DNA of 64,000 bases from Bacteroides sp. M10 (lineage in GTDB: Bacteria > Bacteroidota > Bacteroidia > Bacteroidales > Bacteroidaceae): NCBI RefSeq assembly GCF_014334015.1, contig NZ_CP060488.1, forward strand, positions 764,501 to 828,500, written 5' to 3'. The translations under genes and the position numbers were made by a program. The number at the start of each line of letters is the position of its first letter. The first letter of the stretch is position 1. This document shows, in pieces, positions 1 to 8,107 of the stretch. The notes beneath the pieces were generated by a model. It was not told the DNA's origin. It ran no database searches and saw nothing but the letters and a program-made list of their open reading frames with translations.

Positions 1-1283
1 ATGCAGGAAAAAGCTGCGAAAAAAAAATATCCGCCATCCGTGCGGAGTTGAAGAAAAAAGGCGTCTATGCTTTATTCATATCTGCACTAGACGAAATAGC
101 ATGGACTCTCAATCTACGAGGAAACGATGTACATTGCAATCCAGTCATAGTGAGCTACCTGTTAATTACACAGGATGAGGTAACTTACTTCATTTCTCCG
201 GAAAAAGTGACGCCGGAGGTCGAGACTTATCTGAAGAAACAACAAATAGGAATACAGAAATATGATGAGGTAGAGACATTCTTGAATTCTTTCTCCGGAG
301 AAAATATTCTTATTGATCCACGGAAAACGAATTATGCGATTTACTCGGCCATTAATCCGAAATGTTCCATTATTCGTGGCGAGTCTCCCGTCACATTATT
401 GAAAGCCATTCGTAATGAACAGGAAATAGCCGGCATCCATGCTGCCATGCAACGGGATGGAGTGGCACTTGTCAGATTTCTCAAGTGGCTGAAAGAATCT
501 GTATCCACCGGAAAAGAAACTGAATTAAGTATAGATAAAAAGCTGCATGAATTCAGAGCAGCACAGCCTCTCTACATGGGAGAAAGTTTCGACACCATTG
601 CAGGATATAAAGAGCACGGAGCAATCGTGCATTATTCGGCAACACCGGAAAGCGATGTAACTCTTCAGCCTAAAGGATTCCTACTCTTAGATTCAGGGGC
701 ACAATATTTGGACGGAACCACTGACATCACTCGTACCATCGCATTAGGCGAACTGACAGAAGAGGAAAAGACGGATTATACCTTAATATTAAAGGGACAC
801 ATAGCATTGGCTATGGCCAAATTCCCAGCCGGAACCCGTGGCGCGCAACTCGATGTACTGGCGCGTATGCCTATCTGGAATCACAGAATGAACTTTCTTC
901 ATGGCACAGGGCACGGCGTCGGGCATTTCTTGAGTGTACACGAAGGCCCACAAAGCATTCGTATGAATGAGAACCCTGTAATTCTTCAGCCCGGCATGGT
1001 TACATCCAACGAACCCGGTGTTTATAAGGCAGGCAGTCACGGGATACGTACGGAAAATCTGACGTTAGTCTGCAAAGATGGAGAGGGAATGTTTGGAGAA
1101 TATCTTAAATTTGAGACTATCACTTTATGTCCTATCTGTAAAAAGGGGATCATCAAGGAGATGTTGACAAAGGAGGAAATCGAATGGCTGAATAATTACC
1201 ATCAGACTGTTTACGAAAAGCTATCTCCAGATCTTAACGAAGAAGAAAAAACTTGGTTACAGGAAGCAACTACTTCTATTTAA
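1..1283 (+). CDS. Xaa-Pro aminopeptidase (M24 family), 5' end outside window
   Basis: C-terminal part of an aminopeptidase P-type metallopeptidase, which removes the N-terminal residue from peptides with proline in second place. The frame is open from base 3 with no stop, and the residues before the first candidate start (KKISAIRAELKKKG) match the family's internal repeat of the N-terminal fold, so the gene starts left of the window. Metal ligands are visible: two Asp in LLLDSGAQY and DGTTDITRT, His in HGTGHGVG, Glu in SNEPG and Glu in RTENL. All five dinuclear-metal ligands are therefore present and the enzyme should be active. The full-length family is about 590 residues; roughly 427 are seen. 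A 23-bp repeat array starts 14 bases after the stop. Confidence 0.93.
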   Translation, partial: AGKSCEKKISAIRAELKKKGVYALFISALDEIAWTLNLRGNDVHCNPVIVSYLLITQDEVTYFISPEKVTPEVETYLKKQQIGIQKYDEVETFLNSFSGENILIDPRKTNYAIYSAINPKCSIIRGESPVTLLKAIRNEQEIAGIHAAMQRDGVALVRFLKWLKESVSTGKETELSIDKKLHEFRAAQPLYMGESFDTIAGYKEHGAIVHYSATPESDVTLQPKGFLLLDSGAQYLDGTTDITRTIALGELTEEEKTDYTLILKGHIALAMAKFPAGTRGAQLDVLARMPIWNHRMNFLHGTGHGVGHFLSVHEGPQSIRMNENPVILQPGMVTSNEPGVYKAGSHGIRTENLTLVCKDGEGMFGEYLKFETITLCPICKKGIIKEMLTKEEIEWLNNYHQTVYEKLSPDLNEEEKTWLQEATTSI

Positions 1284-1296
1284 GAAATAAGATGTC

Positions 1297-1391
1297 TGAC
1301 ACCCGGGTGTCAGCACACCCAACACCCGGATGTCAAGCTTACCAAGACCCGGGTGTCAGGACGACCGACACCCGGGTGTCGGACAACATAA
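1297..1391. repeat. Four-unit 23-bp tandem array of palindromes
   Basis: Four copies of a palindrome built on ACACCCGGGTGT. Their dyad centres lie at 1304.5, 1327.5, 1350.5 and 1373.5, so the period is exactly 23 bp. Copy 1 (TGACACCCGGGTGTCA) and copy 4 (CCGACACCCGGGTGTCGG) are perfect dyads; copies 2 and 3 carry one or two changes. The linkers between cores are unrelated apart from purine/A-rich ends. The array fills most of the space between the peptidase stop and the carbonic anhydrase start. It could be tandem protein-binding sites about two helical turns apart, or a row of short RNA hairpins. There is no evidence of coding. Confidence 0.9.
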
Positions 1392-1433
1392 CATAGTATC
1401 AACTAAAAAACATTATTAAATCAAACAAATCTC

Positions 1434-1946
1434 ATGGCTTTAATAAAATCAGTACGCGGATTCACTCCCGAAATCGGAGAAAACTGTTTTCTCGCAGATA
1501 ACGCAACTATTATAGGAGATGTAAAAATAGGAAATGATTGTAGCATCTGGTTTAGTACCGTATTAAGAGGGGATGTCAACTCTATACGAATCGGCAATGG
1601 CGTTAACATCCAAGACGGAAGTGTCTTGCATACATTATACCAGAAATCGACTATTGAAATAGGCGACCATGTATCTGTAGGACACAATGTCACAATCCAT
1701 GGGGCAACCATCAAAGACTATGCTCTAGTTGGAATGGGATCAACCATTCTGGACCATGCCGTAGTGGGAGAAGGCGCAATTGTTGCTGCCGGTTCGTTGG
1801 TATTAAGCAATACCATTATTGAACCCGGAAGCATCTGGGGAGGAGTACCTGCCAAGTTTATCAAAAACGTAGACCCCGAGCAAGCCAAAGAGCTTAATCA
1901 GAAGATCGCTCACAATTATCTGATGTATTCTCAATGGTATAAGTAG
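1434..1946 (+). CDS. Gamma-class carbonic anhydrase family protein
   Basis: 170-residue left-handed beta-helix protein of the gamma carbonic anhydrase / YrdA-PaaY group. Hexapeptide repeats of the form [LIV]GxxxX run through most of the chain (IIGDVKIGNDC, IRIGNG, IEIGDH, VSVGHN). The three zinc ligands of the family are in place: His66 (VLHTLY), His84 and His89 (VGHNVTIHG). The short members lack the acidic loop of the archaeal Cam enzyme, so catalytic activity is not certain. The ATG at 1434 gives the full conserved N-terminus (ALIKSVRGFTPEIGENCF). It probably forms a trimer in the cytoplasm. A terminator follows. Confidence 0.93.
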   Translation: MALIKSVRGFTPEIGENCFLADNATIIGDVKIGNDCSIWFSTVLRGDVNSIRIGNGVNIQDGSVLHTLYQKSTIEIGDHVSVGHNVTIHGATIKDYALVGMGSTILDHAVVGEGAIVAAGSLVLSNTIIEPGSIWGGVPAKFIKNVDPEQAKELNQKIAHNYLMYSQWYK

Positions 1947-1980
1947 AAGATAAACATCAGATAACTAAACAGTTATAAGA

Positions 1981-2018
1981 TGAGAGATACATTTCAAAAC
2001 AAGTATCTCTCATTTTTT
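1981..2018 (+). terminator. Rho-independent terminator after gamma-carbonic anhydrase
   Basis: Perfect 10-bp stem (TGAGAGATAC with GTATCTCTCA), 12-base loop, then a run of T. It lies 35 bases after the stop. The rest of the 1947-2252 gap is AT-rich, with no convincing gene. Confidence 0.85.
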
Positions 2019-2177
2019 TATCCACCTAATAACATTCATATAATTATTTCTCATTCTATTTTTAGCTGTCTCCCATCATTCTCCCGCTATATTATTCAAC
2101 TCCAATCAATCCATTCTGTTGAGTTATTCGTAAATTTTCCGTATTCAAGTTATTTAACCTATTGGATATAGATAAAT

Positions 2178-2192
2178 TACGAATTATTCGTA
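2178..2192. promoter_or_regulatory. 15-bp palindrome upstream of thioredoxin-like pair
   Basis: TACGAATTATTCGTA is a perfect dyad with a single central base, about 60 bases before the start at 2253. The right half (TTATTCGTA) also occurs at 2124-2132, exactly 60 bases upstream. The arrangement suggests an operator with a second half-site. The regulator is unknown. Confidence 0.45.
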
Positions 2193-2252
2193 GATTTATA
2201 AATCTATCAAAGTAACACATATAATATAGAAACATATAACTCTACATCACTT

Positions 2253-3464
2253 ATGAGAATCAAACTACTACTTATCATCTTCTTTCTTACGGCACTGCCC
2301 ACCATCTATGCCCAAAACTCCGGAAAAGAATATTTAAAGAAGGTACTTACCAAACTGGAAAAGGTTGAATCCGCCACATATAACATCACTAATGAAAGCT
2401 GGCAGCATGGCGATTCAACAGCATTGTCCATCCTGCATGGATTCGTTAAAGAATACAATAATCCCATGGACTCGACCATAGGTGCAAGTTATGTTTCACT
2501 GGATGCCAATGATACAACAAAGATGGATTTTTATTATGACGGCAACATAAGAGCATTGACCTATCATGATAACAAGAAATTAGTAATTGATGATTTTACA
2601 TTCAGGCCACTTCCTTTCAGACCTGTGAGCCCTCCATTCTTCAACCACGCAAAGAACATCATTCAATATGCACTTACTACCAAAGATCATACTACACTAG
2701 AACTAAAAGACGAAGGCAATAATTACTATTTCAAATTAGTAATTGATGAAAATCAGCAGGTTGAATTCTTTGGGAAAGCTTATCACCTGCCTCTTCCTCC
2801 ATTCGACATTGGCAATACGACTTCCATATACGAACTATGGATTGATAAATCGAACGATCTACCTTATAAGAAACGAAGAGAAATGTCCCATGACATTAGC
2901 GTTTCAACGTGTTCGGATCTTCAGATTAATAATTTAGCAATCAACGACTTCAATACAGCTCATTATTTCCCGGAAGATTATGAAATAGTAAAATACAGCG
3001 ACCTCCATAAGAAAGACGGAGATCCATCAGCCTCCGAACTTATCGGTAAAAAAGCTCCTACTTGGATATTAGAAAACATAGAAGCACAACCCGTATCATT
3101 AGCCGACTACAAAAGCAAAGTCGTACTCATCAACTTTACTGGTATCGGTTGTGGTGCTTGTCAGGCAGCTATTCCTTTTTTAAAACAGTTAAAAGATTCA
3201 TTCAATAGTGAAGAGTTTGATCTCATTGCCATAGAATCCTGGAGTCGAAAAACATCTGCTATCCGGAACTATGCAAACCGAAAAGAATTGAATTATACCA
3301 TTCTAAATGCAACCAATGAAATTATCAAAGAATATCAGACAGGTGGTGCTGCTCCTTACTTTTTCATTATGGACCAAGAACGAATCATACGAAAAGTAAT
3401 CAGAGGCTATAGTAAAGAAAATACTGATAAAGAAATAATAAATGCAATAAAAGAACTACTATGA
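2253..3464 (+). CDS. Exported thioredoxin-like (TlpA family) protein
   Basis: 403 residues. A cleavable signal peptide (residues 1-20, ending TIYAQ) sends it to the periplasm or envelope. Residues about 21-265 form an N-terminal region with no recognised fold. The C-terminal 130 residues are a redoxin domain: an APTWILENI-type entry strand, then NFTGIGCGACQ with the redox pair C300/C303 (CGAC rather than CGPC), and a late GGAAPYFFIMD segment carrying the cis-proline-type loop. It is probably a thiol-disulfide reductase for envelope proteins; the substrate is unknown. Its stop overlaps the start of the next gene (ATGA), so the two are translationally coupled. Confidence 0.85.
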   Translation: MRIKLLLIIFFLTALPTIYAQNSGKEYLKKVLTKLEKVESATYNITNESWQHGDSTALSILHGFVKEYNNPMDSTIGASYVSLDANDTTKMDFYYDGNIRALTYHDNKKLVIDDFTFRPLPFRPVSPPFFNHAKNIIQYALTTKDHTTLELKDEGNNYYFKLVIDENQQVEFFGKAYHLPLPPFDIGNTTSIYELWIDKSNDLPYKKRREMSHDISVSTCSDLQINNLAINDFNTAHYFPEDYEIVKYSDLHKKDGDPSASELIGKKAPTWILENIEAQPVSLADYKSKVVLINFTGIGCGACQAAIPFLKQLKDSFNSEEFDLIAIESWSRKTSAIRNYANRKELNYTILNATNEIIKEYQTGGAAPYFFIMDQERIIRKVIRGYSKENTDKEIINAIKELL

Positions 3465-5089
3465 GAAGACTATTTATCCTTTTTTGCCTGTCTTTGTTAT
3501 TCAACATGACACAAGCTCAATTACCGGTTCCCGAATATCAGAAGGGACAAGCTATTCTAAGCGGCAGGATAGCAAATTACAATCCGAATGATAATCTGAC
3601 ATTCAAAATCGGAGCTCCCAATATCGTGATGGGAACAGCCGAAACTCTTTATCCGACTGTTGAAACAAACGGAAGTTTCAAGATCAATATCCCCCTCTAC
3701 CACGATACACAAATACGAATGATAATAGGGAATGCAGATTTAGTCATTCTATTAAGTCCCGGAAAAGAAACAAATGTATCAATCAATCTAAGTAATCCTC
3801 AAGGAAAACAATTCGTTTTTAGCGGCCAGTATGCTACCATTAACAATGAATGGTGTCAGCCGGAACTGATAACAAAGATACCTCCTGTTTATAGCAATGG
3901 CGACCTATTAGATTCCATTGCAGGTATCAGTGCCAATGAATTCAAGAAACGCTGCATCAACCAATACAAACGATATGTAATGCACAATAACGCACAGCTA
4001 CAATTCTGCGAAGATACTCGCACACTAGCCAATCTCTCATGCGCATTTGATTGTCTGGAAAATCTACAGGCAACCCACTATTGCCTGCAAACAGCTTATC
4101 AGAAGAAGAAAAACATTACACGGGAACAAGCTTTTGCCGCTTTCCTCGATGTGCATTTGCCTGATGATTTCTACAATTACCTGAAGGATTTTCCTGTTAA
4201 TCACCCTTTAGCACTCTATTGTTATAATTACCGTAATGCGGTTATGGATTTATATGATACACATAAAGATCCACTCGCTTACGAAAAAAATCTATTGAAA
4301 AATGCACCACTCACAAAAGAGGAACAGACACTTATCCATCAATATGAAACGGCCTTCAAAACAGGCATCCCCTTTCAGCAAGGAAACGAACTAATGGCAC
4401 TTAATGTGAAATACGCCAAAGAAGCTGACCAATTCAGATGGGAATCATTCTCCAAAGCAAAAGAACGTCTTAGCAACATCATGCAAGACAGCACTAGTTT
4501 AATAGTTGACTACGTACGGGCACTCTATATGCGTTCCAGCTTATACAACCTAAAACCTCTGACCACCTCGCAGGAAATCATGGCTTCGGAAATAACAAAT
4601 CCTATTTTCTTAGGTATCATTCAAGACATGAACCAACAGATGCAACCCCGACAAAAAACGACAACTAAGAAATTCGCTGTTTGCAAAGCACCACAGGTCC
4701 CGGAAAAGGAACTGCTGACCGCTCTCATTGCCCGCCACAAAGGGAAGGTGCAATTTATCGACTTTTGGGCTACCTGGTGTGGTGGATGCCGACAAATCAT
4801 CAAAGAATATGAGCCACTAAAGAAAGAAATAGGTGAAGACAAAGTTGCTTTCATTTACCTCACAGGTCCCAGTTCTATAAAAAGCACTTGGGATATACTA
4901 ATACAAGATATTTCCGGAGAACATTACTGGCTGAATAAAGAACAGTGGGGTTATCTTTGGAGTCATTTTCAGATGACGGGATTACCGATGTACCTGATAA
5001 TAGATAAAAAAGGAAATATTACAAAACAATTCACTCACGTAACAGCCAAAGAGTTGAAAAAGCTGCTAGAGTTAGAAGTCAACAAATAA
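3461..5089 (+). CDS. Second exported thioredoxin-like (TlpA family) protein
   Basis: 542 residues with a signal peptide (1-19, ending MTQAQ). Residues about 25-120 look like a beta-sandwich region of the kind often found before TlpA domains in Bacteroidetes. A mostly helical middle region follows (about 150-400), and then a C-terminal thioredoxin fold with FWATWCGGCRQ (C440/C443) and LPMYLIIDKKGNI containing the cis-proline. It overlaps the previous gene by 4 bases, so the pair is one operon of non-identical periplasmic redox proteins. They may act in series or on different partners; the sequence does not say which. Confidence 0.85.
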   Translation: MRRLFILFCLSLLFNMTQAQLPVPEYQKGQAILSGRIANYNPNDNLTFKIGAPNIVMGTAETLYPTVETNGSFKINIPLYHDTQIRMIIGNADLVILLSPGKETNVSINLSNPQGKQFVFSGQYATINNEWCQPELITKIPPVYSNGDLLDSIAGISANEFKKRCINQYKRYVMHNNAQLQFCEDTRTLANLSCAFDCLENLQATHYCLQTAYQKKKNITREQAFAAFLDVHLPDDFYNYLKDFPVNHPLALYCYNYRNAVMDLYDTHKDPLAYEKNLLKNAPLTKEEQTLIHQYETAFKTGIPFQQGNELMALNVKYAKEADQFRWESFSKAKERLSNIMQDSTSLIVDYVRALYMRSSLYNLKPLTTSQEIMASEITNPIFLGIIQDMNQQMQPRQKTTTKKFAVCKAPQVPEKELLTALIARHKGKVQFIDFWATWCGGCRQIIKEYEPLKKEIGEDKVAFIYLTGPSSIKSTWDILIQDISGEHYWLNKEQWGYLWSHFQMTGLPMYLIIDKKGNITKQFTHVTAKELKKLLELEVNK

Positions 5090-5142
5090 AGTGCCTGCCT
5101 ACCAATATAGAAAAACAATGAGGAGTGTACCTAAACTACCTT

Positions 5143-5200
5143 ATAAATGAAGAATCACCTTTAGCACAGATAGTTGTGGTAAAGGTGATTCTTCATTTAT
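5143..5200. terminator. Strong bidirectional terminator
   Basis: Perfect 21-bp inverted repeat (5143-5163 with 5180-5200, core GAAGAATCACCTTTA) with a 16-base loop. It lies between the convergent thioredoxin-like and waaA genes, with AT-rich tails on both sides. Confidence 0.9.
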
Positions 5201-5258
5201 TATAAGTTTTTTGCACTGCCCTCTTATATCAAGGCTTACGTTAATCGATACAATATAT

Positions 5259-6482
5259 TTAGAAATTAATCATGTGCATAATCTTCTCCGTCGCACCGGC
5301 ATTGCTAGTCACATAATAACCGGCATTCGTTCCAGTTTCGCGCAAAAAGACCTCATCTGTCAGGAAACGATCCAGCAAAGTTTTCAGCTCATCGTAATCT
5401 TTGATAGAATAGGCTCCTTTTGCTTCCAGCAATTGAACAGCCTCCATGAATTTCTGATACTTCGGTCCGAAAATCACCGGAATACCATATACAGCCGCTT
5501 CCAAGGTGTTGTGGATTCCTACCCCGAAACCACCGCCGATATAAGCTATTTCACCATAGCGGTAAATAGAGGATAACAGACCGAAGCAGTCTATTATAAG
5601 GCAATCCGCTTTCAATACATTTCTTTCGTCAGCACGGGTATAGCGCACATACGGACGCTTCAGTTTACCGATGATCTCAACCAGGTGATTCTCATCGATC
5701 ACATGCGGAGCAATAATCAATTTCATTTCCGGATGATTATTGAAATATTCGAGGAATAAATCCTCATCAGGCCCCCATGAACTTCCTGCAACGAAAGTAA
5801 AAGAATTGTTTCCTTTAAACTTCTCCACCAACGGGAGCTCTTTAGCCTCTTCGCGGATTTGCAGTACACGGTCAAAACGGGTATCCCCCACTACTGTCAC
5901 ACGACTGATGCCGATTTTCGACAAATAACGTTTGGATGCCTCATTCTGAACAAACAGATGATCGAAATCTTTCAAGACATTGCGATAAGTACCACCGTAC
6001 CATTTAAAGAATATTTGTTCGCGACGGAAAATAGACGACACACTATATACCGGAATACGGCGCTTGTGCAGCTCATCCAGATAATTCTTCCAAAACTCAT
6101 ATTTGATAAAGAACGCCATGCAAGGATTTGCAATATCCAGGAACTTCTTCACATTCCTCGGCTTATCAAACGGCAGATAGCAGACAATATCCGCCCCCCG
6201 GTAATGCTTGCGCACTTCATAACCGGAAGGAGAGAAAAATGTCAGCAATATCTTATAGTTAGGATATTTCTCACGAATCATTTCTATCAGAGGGCGTCCT
6301 TGTTCAAACTCCCCCAGTGAAGCAGCATGAAACCAAATATACTGCTCTCCTTTTTCCACTTGCTGGCGTAAGAGTTCATACACCACCCAATGCCCCTTCA
6401 TCATCTTCCGGGGCTTGCGGCTAAACGGAGCAGCCAAATGGACGATAAAGTCATAAATGACTATTGCCAGGTTGTAAAGCAT
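5259..6482 (-). CDS. waaA: 3-deoxy-D-manno-octulosonic acid (Kdo) transferase
   Basis: 407-residue GT30 glycosyltransferase that adds Kdo from CMP-Kdo to lipid A at the inner face of the inner membrane. A hydrophobic N-terminal helix (residues 3-20) acts as membrane anchor. The signature WFHAASLGEFEQG holds the expected catalytic base, Glu58. The C-terminal half carries the CMP-Kdo binding features (YIGGGFGVGIHNTLEAAVYGIPVIFGP). The start is 13 bases after the gltX stop, so it is the second gene of a gltX-waaA operon, and it ends at the bidirectional terminator. Confidence 0.95.
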   Translation of the reverse strand: MLYNLAIVIYDFIVHLAAPFSRKPRKMMKGHWVVYELLRQQVEKGEQYIWFHAASLGEFEQGRPLIEMIREKYPNYKILLTFFSPSGYEVRKHYRGADIVCYLPFDKPRNVKKFLDIANPCMAFFIKYEFWKNYLDELHKRRIPVYSVSSIFRREQIFFKWYGGTYRNVLKDFDHLFVQNEASKRYLSKIGISRVTVVGDTRFDRVLQIREEAKELPLVEKFKGNNSFTFVAGSSWGPDEDLFLEYFNNHPEMKLIIAPHVIDENHLVEIIGKLKRPYVRYTRADERNVLKADCLIIDCFGLLSSIYRYGEIAYIGGGFGVGIHNTLEAAVYGIPVIFGPKYQKFMEAVQLLEAKGAYSIKDYDELKTLLDRFLTDEVFLRETGTNAGYYVTSNAGATEKIMHMINF

Positions 6483-6495
6483 AGTACTGTGTCGA

Positions 6496-8013
6496 TTACT
6501 TCAAAACCTCTACCGCCCGTTTCATACGAGCTATCGTCTCCTCTTTGCCCAATACCCAGGAAATATCGAACATGTGCGGGCCTTTTCCTTCACCCACCAA
6601 CGTCAGACGGAAAGCATTCATGATATTACCGGTATGGTAACCTTTCTCTGCAATCCAGTCCATAACAACTTTTTCCTGTCCTTCAATGCTAAAATCTTCA
6701 ATACCGGCAATCACTTCTGCCAATTCGGTCATACATTTTGCAGAATCTTCTTTCCAGCGTTTCTTTACCGTCTTTTCATCATATTCGGTAGGAGCCACAA
6801 AGAAGAAGCTACATACATCCCACAGTTCTTTAATGAAACTTACCCGGTCTTTCATCATGCCAACCACAGTCACCACCTTTTCGAAAGGAGCCTCTACGCC
6901 TTGTTCTTTCAAGAAAGGCAAGAACAGTTCCGCAATTTCTTCGTTAGGTTTCTGCTGTATATATTGATGATTGAACCATATTCCTTTTTTATAGTCGAAC
7001 TTAGCTCCCGACTTGCTGCAACGGTGAAGATCAAACAATTTAATCAATTCATCCATCGACATCACTTCCAGATCATTACCCGGATTCCATCCCAATAAAG
7101 CCAGGAAATTAATCACAGCTTCGGGTAAATAACCGGATTCGCGATAACCTGAAGAGATTTCTCCGGATTTCGGATCGTGCCATTCCAATGGGAATACAGG
7201 GAATCCGAGACGGTCACCGTCACGCTTGCTTAATTTTCCATTACCTTCCGGTTTCAATAACAAGGGCAGGTGAGCAAATTCCGGCATCGTATCTTCCCAA
7301 CCGAAAGCACGGTACAACAACACATGCAAAGGAGCGGAAGGCAACCATTCTTCACCACGAATCACGTGGGAAACTTCCATCAAATGGTCATCCACGATAT
7401 TTGCCAAATGGTAAGTAGGCAGTTCGTCAGCCGATTTATAAAGTACTTTGTCATCCAGAATAGATGAGTTGATTACTACTTCGCCACGAATCAGGTCGTT
7501 TACATGTATATCTTCATTCGGTTCGATTTTGAAACGAACCACATATTGTTTGCCTTCAGCAATCAGTGCATCCACCTCTTCTTTCGGCATAGTTAATGAA
7601 TTGCGCATCATACCACGGGTAGATGCATCATATTGGAAGTTAGCAATTTCAGCACGCTTAGCGTCCAGTTCCTCCGGAGTATCAAAAGCGATGTAAGCTT
7701 TTCCATTTTCCAGCAAAATCTGCACATATTTCTTGTAGATTTCGCGGCGCTCCGACTGACGGTACGGACCGTGTTCACCACCAAAGCTCACTCCCTCGTC
7801 AAAGTGGATACCCAACCACTTAAAAGATTCAAGTATATACTCTTCCGCTCCCGGAACGAACCGGTTAGAGTCAGTGTCTTCAATACGAAATATCAAGTCT
7901 CCGCCGTGTTGACGTGCAAATAGATAATTATACAAAGCTGTACGCACACCACCGATGTGCAATGCTCCCGTAGGACTTGGAGCAAAACGAACTCTTACTT
8001 TTCTTTCTGCCAT
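6496..8013 (-). CDS. gltX: Glutamyl-tRNA synthetase
   Basis: 505-residue class I aminoacyl-tRNA synthetase that charges tRNA-Glu with glutamate. The HIGH-type motif is at residues 19-22 ([11 protein letters not shown]) and the KMSKS-type motif ([11 protein letters not shown]) near residue 259. The C-terminal half is the helical anticodon-binding domain. Length is within the family range (470-510). First gene of the operon with waaA. Confidence 0.97.
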   Translation of the reverse strand: MAERKVRVRFAPSPTGALHIGGVRTALYNYLFARQHGGDLIFRIEDTDSNRFVPGAEEYILESFKWLGIHFDEGVSFGGEHGPYRQSERREIYKKYVQILLENGKAYIAFDTPEELDAKRAEIANFQYDASTRGMMRNSLTMPKEEVDALIAEGKQYVVRFKIEPNEDIHVNDLIRGEVVINSSILDDKVLYKSADELPTYHLANIVDDHLMEVSHVIRGEEWLPSAPLHVLLYRAFGWEDTMPEFAHLPLLLKPEGNGKLSKRDGDRLGFPVFPLEWHDPKSGEISSGYRESGYLPEAVINFLALLGWNPGNDLEVMSMDELIKLFDLHRCSKSGAKFDYKKGIWFNHQYIQQKPNEEIAELFLPFLKEQGVEAPFEKVVTVVGMMKDRVSFIKELWDVCSFFFVAPTEYDEKTVKKRWKEDSAKCMTELAEVIAGIEDFSIEGQEKVVMDWIAEKGYHTGNIMNAFRLTLVGEGKGPHMFDISWVLGKEETIARMKRAVEVLK

Positions 8014-8107
8014 AATTTGGGTTAGTATAGGTAAATCGTGGCAAAATTAAACCTTTTTTTCCACACTATTGTTTTTTTTTGTACTTTTCGCAAAAATTTC
8101 AGTGGAT

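Noticed and set aside
1980..2171. 63-codon plus-strand frame
   Set aside because: It begins inside the terminator hairpin of the carbonic anhydrase gene and reads AT-rich DNA; random-looking product.
8069..8107. Longer N-terminus of the 7TM-HD protein from TTG 8069
   Set aside because: Would start inside a T-rich leader; ATG 8108 gives the normal family start.
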